Positions 4,708 to 6,882 of a DNA stretch of 6,882 bases are shown here, piece after piece; position 1 is the first letter of the stretch, and each line of letters starts with the position of its first letter. The notes beneath the pieces were generated by a model, which was not told where the DNA came from, did not search any database, and saw only the letters and a program-made list of their open reading frames with translations. Location of the stretch: NCBI GenBank assembly GCA_964357385.1, contig CAYHKW010000054.1:1-6882 (forward strand). The letters are read 5' to 3'. The translations under genes were made by a program, and so were the position numbers. The stretch is from JAHFJA01 sp964357385 (GTDB taxonomy: Bacteria; Patescibacteriota; Patescibacteriia; JACQRZ01).

Positions 4708-5691
4708 ATGACCAAGGGATTTTGGGGACAATTGAAAAAGCCTATCATGGTGTTGGCACCGATGGCAGATGTTACCGATGCCGCATTTCGTGAAATTATT
4801 GCCAAATATGGCAAAGCGGACGTGATGTGGACCGAGTTTGTTTCAGCGGATGGACTTGCGTCGGAAAAAGGACGCAAGGGTCTGCTTATTGATTTTAAAT
4901 ACAGTGAATCAGAACGTCCGATTGTTGCGCAGATTTTTGGTGCAACTCCGGCGCATTTTTATGAGGCGGCAAAGTTGGCTAAAGAACTCGGTTTTGATGG
5001 AGTGGACATCAATATGGGATGTCCTGATAAGAAAGTTCTTAAACAAGGTGCCGGTGCATCACTATGCAAGCATCCAAAACTTGCTCAGGAGCTTATATAT
5101 GAAACCATGCGGGGAGCGCAAGGTCTTCCTGTCTCAGTGAAAATCCGATTAGGGTACGGTACTGATATTCTTGATGAATGGTTGCCTGCACTCTTGGAAA
5201 CAAATCTTGCTGCTATAACTATCCATGCACGAACCATGAAAGAGATGTCTGATGTGCCCGCACATTGGAATAGATTGAAAGATGCTGTCGTCATTCGTGA
5301 TCGTATTCAAACAGGAACTGAAAAAACCCTTATTTTAGGTAATGGCGACGTAAAAAATCTTGAACAGGCACACGAACGCGTTAAAGAGACAGGGTGTGAT
5401 GGGGTGATGATCGGTCGAGGGATTTTTGGCAATCCATGGTTGTTTAATAGGGAGATAGGAGAGGTCTCGCTTGAAGAAAAACTAGCCGTTATGGTTGAAC
5501 ACACAATGTTATTTGAATTCTATTTTCATGATATAAAAAGTTTTGATGTAATGAAGAAGCATTATAAAGCCTATGTAAATGGCTTTGATGGTGCCAAGGA
5601 ACTGAGAATACAGCTCATGGAATGTAAGACTGCCGCAGAGGTGCAAGCGATTGTAGGGCTCTTTTTAAAACAAAAAGAGTATAACCAATAA
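4708..5691 (+). CDS. dusB: tRNA-dihydrouridine synthase, DusB type
   Basis: This 327-residue flavoenzyme reduces specific uridines in the tRNA D-loop to dihydrouridine with FMN and NADPH, in the cytoplasm. The N-terminal TIM barrel shows the FMN-site motif LAPMADVTDAAFR (16-28), Q75 in VAQIFG, the catalytic cysteine C105 in DINMGCPDKKV, the GAGAS loop after it, K145 in VSVKIRLGY, H173 and R175 in IHARTM, NGDV at 212-215 and GVMIGRGIFGNPWLF (232-246). The C-terminal helical tRNA-binding domain follows from about 255. Assignment to DusB rather than another Dus paralogue is the usual one for bacteria with a single gene, but was not tested. The ATG at 4708 is chosen; a GTG two codons upstream (4702) is possible. 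No Shine-Dalgarno site or convincing -35 box is seen, although TATGAT occurs at 4682-4687 and 4690-4695. Confidence 0.93.
   Translation: MTKGFWGQLKKPIMVLAPMADVTDAAFREIIAKYGKADVMWTEFVSADGLASEKGRKGLLIDFKYSESERPIVAQIFGATPAHFYEAAKLAKELGFDGVDINMGCPDKKVLKQGAGASLCKHPKLAQELIYETMRGAQGLPVSVKIRLGYGTDILDEWLPALLETNLAAITIHARTMKEMSDVPAHWNRLKDAVVIRDRIQTGTEKTLILGNGDVKNLEQAHERVKETGCDGVMIGRGIFGNPWLFNREIGEVSLEEKLAVMVEHTMLFEFYFHDIKSFDVMKKHYKAYVNGFDGAKELRIQLMECKTAAEVQAIVGLFLKQKEYNQ
5659..5679 (+). other. AT-rich inverted repeat at the dusB 3' end
   Basis: CTCTTTTT (5659-5666) and AAAAAGAG (5672-5679) form an 8-bp perfect stem with a 5-base loop inside the last codons of dusB. The stem is A-T rich and no T-run follows, so it is unlikely to terminate transcription. 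It may only reflect lysine- and phenylalanine-rich codons. Confidence 0.3.
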
Positions 5692-5719
5692 CCTATAAAA
5701 AAGTTAAGGAAGGTATTAT

Positions 5720-5764
5720 ATGAACATCGTAGTAGTACGCAGCCTTGACCAACGAATTGTTTGA
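5720..5764 (+). CDS. possible 14-codon leader ORF before the slipin gene
   Basis: The peptide MNIVVVRSLDQRIV starts at an ATG that lies 6 bases after AAGGAAGG (5706-5713), the strongest Shine-Dalgarno-like site in the window. It ends at TGA 36 bases before the slipin ATG and in the same frame. The -35 box of the probable slipin promoter lies inside it, so it would be translated only from transcripts that read on from dusB. It may be a leader peptide, a decayed gene start or chance. No known leader peptide is recognised. Confidence 0.25.
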   Translation: MNIVVVRSLDQRIV

Positions 5765-5773
5765 TCGTAGAGT
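5745..5773 (+). promoter_or_regulatory. promoter of the slipin gene
   Basis: TTGACC (5745-5750, 5 of 6 matches) and TAGAGT (5768-5773, 4 of 6) are separated by exactly 17 bases. Transcription would start near 5780, giving a leader of about 20 bases rich in A and T without a Shine-Dalgarno site, much like the leader predicted for rpmH. Confidence 0.6.
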
Positions 5774-5800
5774 CAACATATCATTCTTTATTTTTATTAT

Positions 5801-6556
5801 ATGGGATTTATTTGGTTCTTGGGTGTCGTCATTGTGTTTGTACTGCTTATTTCTTTGCGCCAGATCAATGAGTACCAGCGCGGAGTTATGTTTACTATGG
5901 GACGGTTTTCGGGTATTAAAGGTCCCGGCTGGAGACTGGTGGTTCCAGTGTTTCAAGGAATGACAAAGGTGGATATGCGCGTGAAGGCAGTCGATGTCCC
6001 CAATCAAAAGGCGATCACGAAAGATAATATTACTGTCGATGTGAACGCGGTCATTTATTATAATGTCGCTGATGCAGGCAAAGCGATTTTGACGGTGGAA
6101 AATTATTTTTATGCCGTTTCACAACTTGCCCAAACTACTATGCGCAATGTTGTAGGTGAAGTAGAACTTGATGATTTACTAGCAGAGCGGGAAAAACTCT
6201 CAGAGCATATTCGTGAGATTGTTGAAAAGACTAGTGAATCATGGGGCATTAAAGTTGATAATGTTGAACTTAAAGATGTATCGTTACCTCAAGAGATGGA
6301 ACGCACCATAGCAAAGCAAGCAGAGGCTGAGCGTGAAAAACGTGCGGTGATCATTCAGTCGGAAGGAGAAGTACTTGCATCAGAGAACATGGCAAAAGCA
6401 GCAAGCATACTCTCCGCGGTGCCAGGAGCTTTGCACTTGCGAACATTGCAATCAATTAATGATATTAGCTCCGATAATTCCAACACGATTGTTTTTGTAA
6501 CGCCGGTCGAAGTCTTGAAGGCGTTTGATGGGTTTGCAAAGAAAGCGGGAATGTAA
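5801..6556 (+). CDS. slipin (SPFH/stomatin/prohibitin-family membrane protein)
   Basis: This 251-residue protein has one N-terminal membrane segment (about residues 3-19) and an SPFH/Band 7 domain facing the cytoplasm. Slipins form oligomers in membrane microdomains; their exact bacterial role is unsettled, with proposed links to membrane organisation and proteolysis. Matches to the family include INEYQRGVMFTMGRF (22-36), GPGWRLVVPVF (41-51), the core RNVVGEVELDDLLAEREKL (115-133), WGIKVDNVELKDVSLPQEM (148-166), the coiled-coil start KQAEAEREKRA (172-182) and LHLRTLQSI (211-219). The length matches prokaryotic slipins (about 250-260). The NfeD partner that often lies beside slipin genes is not adjacent here. 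Start at ATG 5801, without a Shine-Dalgarno site, fits the family N-terminus. A strong terminator follows, so the gene is probably expressed alone. Confidence 0.93.
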   Translation: MGFIWFLGVVIVFVLLISLRQINEYQRGVMFTMGRFSGIKGPGWRLVVPVFQGMTKVDMRVKAVDVPNQKAITKDNITVDVNAVIYYNVADAGKAILTVENYFYAVSQLAQTTMRNVVGEVELDDLLAEREKLSEHIREIVEKTSESWGIKVDNVELKDVSLPQEMERTIAKQAEAEREKRAVIIQSEGEVLASENMAKAASILSAVPGALHLRTLQSINDISSDNSNTIVFVTPVEVLKAFDGFAKKAGM

Positions 6557-6569
6557 GATATGGATATAG

Positions 6570-6608
6570 AAAGAGAGACCTTCTAAAACGAGAGTCTCTC
6601 TTTATTTT
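6570..6608 (+). terminator. rho-independent terminator after the slipin gene, possibly bidirectional
   Basis: Bases 6570-6579 pair perfectly with 6594-6603 (10 bp) around a 14-base loop that can add three further inner pairs, followed by TTTATTTT (6601-6608). It should stop slipin transcription efficiently. On the minus strand the same stem follows the end of the convergent gene, whose stop codon (6602-6604) lies at its foot. There the stem runs into a T-rich CTTTCTATAT, so weaker termination in that direction is plausible. Confidence 0.8.
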
Positions 6609-6882
6609 CCAATAAACGGTTTCGCAGTCTGCCAAGCCATATCAAAAAGGGCTTTGAGAGCATTCACTATTGCAGGGTCTTCAATACGGATGACATAGAG
6701 ATTTACCCCTTGCGTTCGGAATAGTGCCGCAACATTTCCATATATGGCGTTATCGTTCTCAATTCCCTGGACTGTTGCGAGCCGTGAGGAATAGGTAGAA
6801 CCAGCAATGTCAGCATAGTTGCGAGAGGCTCGTTTTGAATCGGGTGTATCATCGATGATTTCTTTTGTTACGATCTGCCCCT
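6602..6882 (-). CDS. C-terminal part of a TrmB-like regulatory protein, 5' end outside the window
   Basis: A minus-strand frame stays open from the window edge to TAA at 6602-6604, giving 92 residues without a start. The pattern of the last half, IYGNVAALFRTQGVNLYVIRIEDPAIVNALKALFDMAWQTAKPFIGK in outline (IYGNVAALF, then VIRIEDPAIVNALKALFDMAW), resembles the end of TrmB-like helix-turn-helix regulators common in Patescibacteria. In those, a phospholipase-D-like sensor domain ends with a short strand pair and an amphipathic helix with an F-x-x-AW motif. This recognition is from memory and moderate. The DNA-binding part would lie upstream, beyond the window. The gene is convergent with the slipin gene, with 45 bases between the stop codons and a shared hairpin. 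Confidence 0.6.
   Translation of the reverse strand, partial: GQIVTKEIIDDTPDSKRASRNYADIAGSTYSSRLATVQGIENDNAIYGNVAALFRTQGVNLYVIRIEDPAIVNALKALFDMAWQTAKPFIGK

Noticed and set aside
5693..6007. 104-residue minus-strand frame across the dusB-slipin gap.
   Set aside because: It overlaps the slipin 5' end and its promoter antisense, and its composition is not protein-like.
1..6882. CRISPR arrays, insertion sequences, toxin-antitoxin or defence genes.
   Set aside because: No spaced direct repeats, transposase motifs or matching small gene pairs are seen; the window is almost fully explained by core genes.

Overview
The window is the chromosomal replication-origin neighbourhood of a bacterium. The order tRNA / yidC / yidD / rnpA / rpmH on the minus strand, an intergenic region carrying DnaA-box-like sites, then dnaA / dnaN on the plus strand, is the classical origin layout. 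The short YidC without a large periplasmic domain, the very compact spacing (4-bp ATGA overlaps, 4- to 30-base gaps), the missing recF/gyrB after dnaN and the weak use of Shine-Dalgarno sites suggest a small-genome lineage. Candidate Phyla Radiation (Patescibacteria, Parcubacteria-like) is the best fit. That assignment is an inference from protein style and context, because no 16S rRNA gene is present.

Left arm (1-1603, minus strand): one strong promoter (1633-1661) just upstream of rpmH appears to drive ribosomal protein L34, the RNase P protein, the YidD membrane-insertion factor, the YidC insertase and perhaps a tRNA whose 5' end lies at position 30. These genes join ribosome and tRNA maturation to membrane protein insertion.

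Centre (1604-1851): the 248-base gap holds the rpmH promoter and the putative oriC. It has three co-oriented DnaA-box-like 9-mers spaced 21 and 11 bp apart, an AT-rich core bracketed by a 7-bp inverted repeat, a 21-bp imperfect dyad, and one or two candidate dnaA promoters.

Right arm (1852-6556, plus strand): dnaA and dnaN overlap by 4 bp and encode the initiator and the sliding clamp. A separate promoter and Shine-Dalgarno site precede a 62-residue protein of unknown function, which ends in a hairpin and a rho-independent terminator. Next come a tRNA-dihydrouridine synthase gene of the DusB type and, behind its own promoter-like sequence, a slipin/SPFH membrane protein gene. A strong hairpin terminator at 6570-6608 separates the slipin gene from a convergent gene (6602 to beyond the window end) whose C-terminal part resembles that of TrmB-like helix-turn-helix regulators.

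No mobile element, CRISPR array, toxin-antitoxin pair or other evidently new system is visible. The points most worth a second look are the origin architecture, the 62-residue orphan, a 14-codon ORF with a strong ribosome binding site before the slipin gene, and stop codons buried in hairpins.
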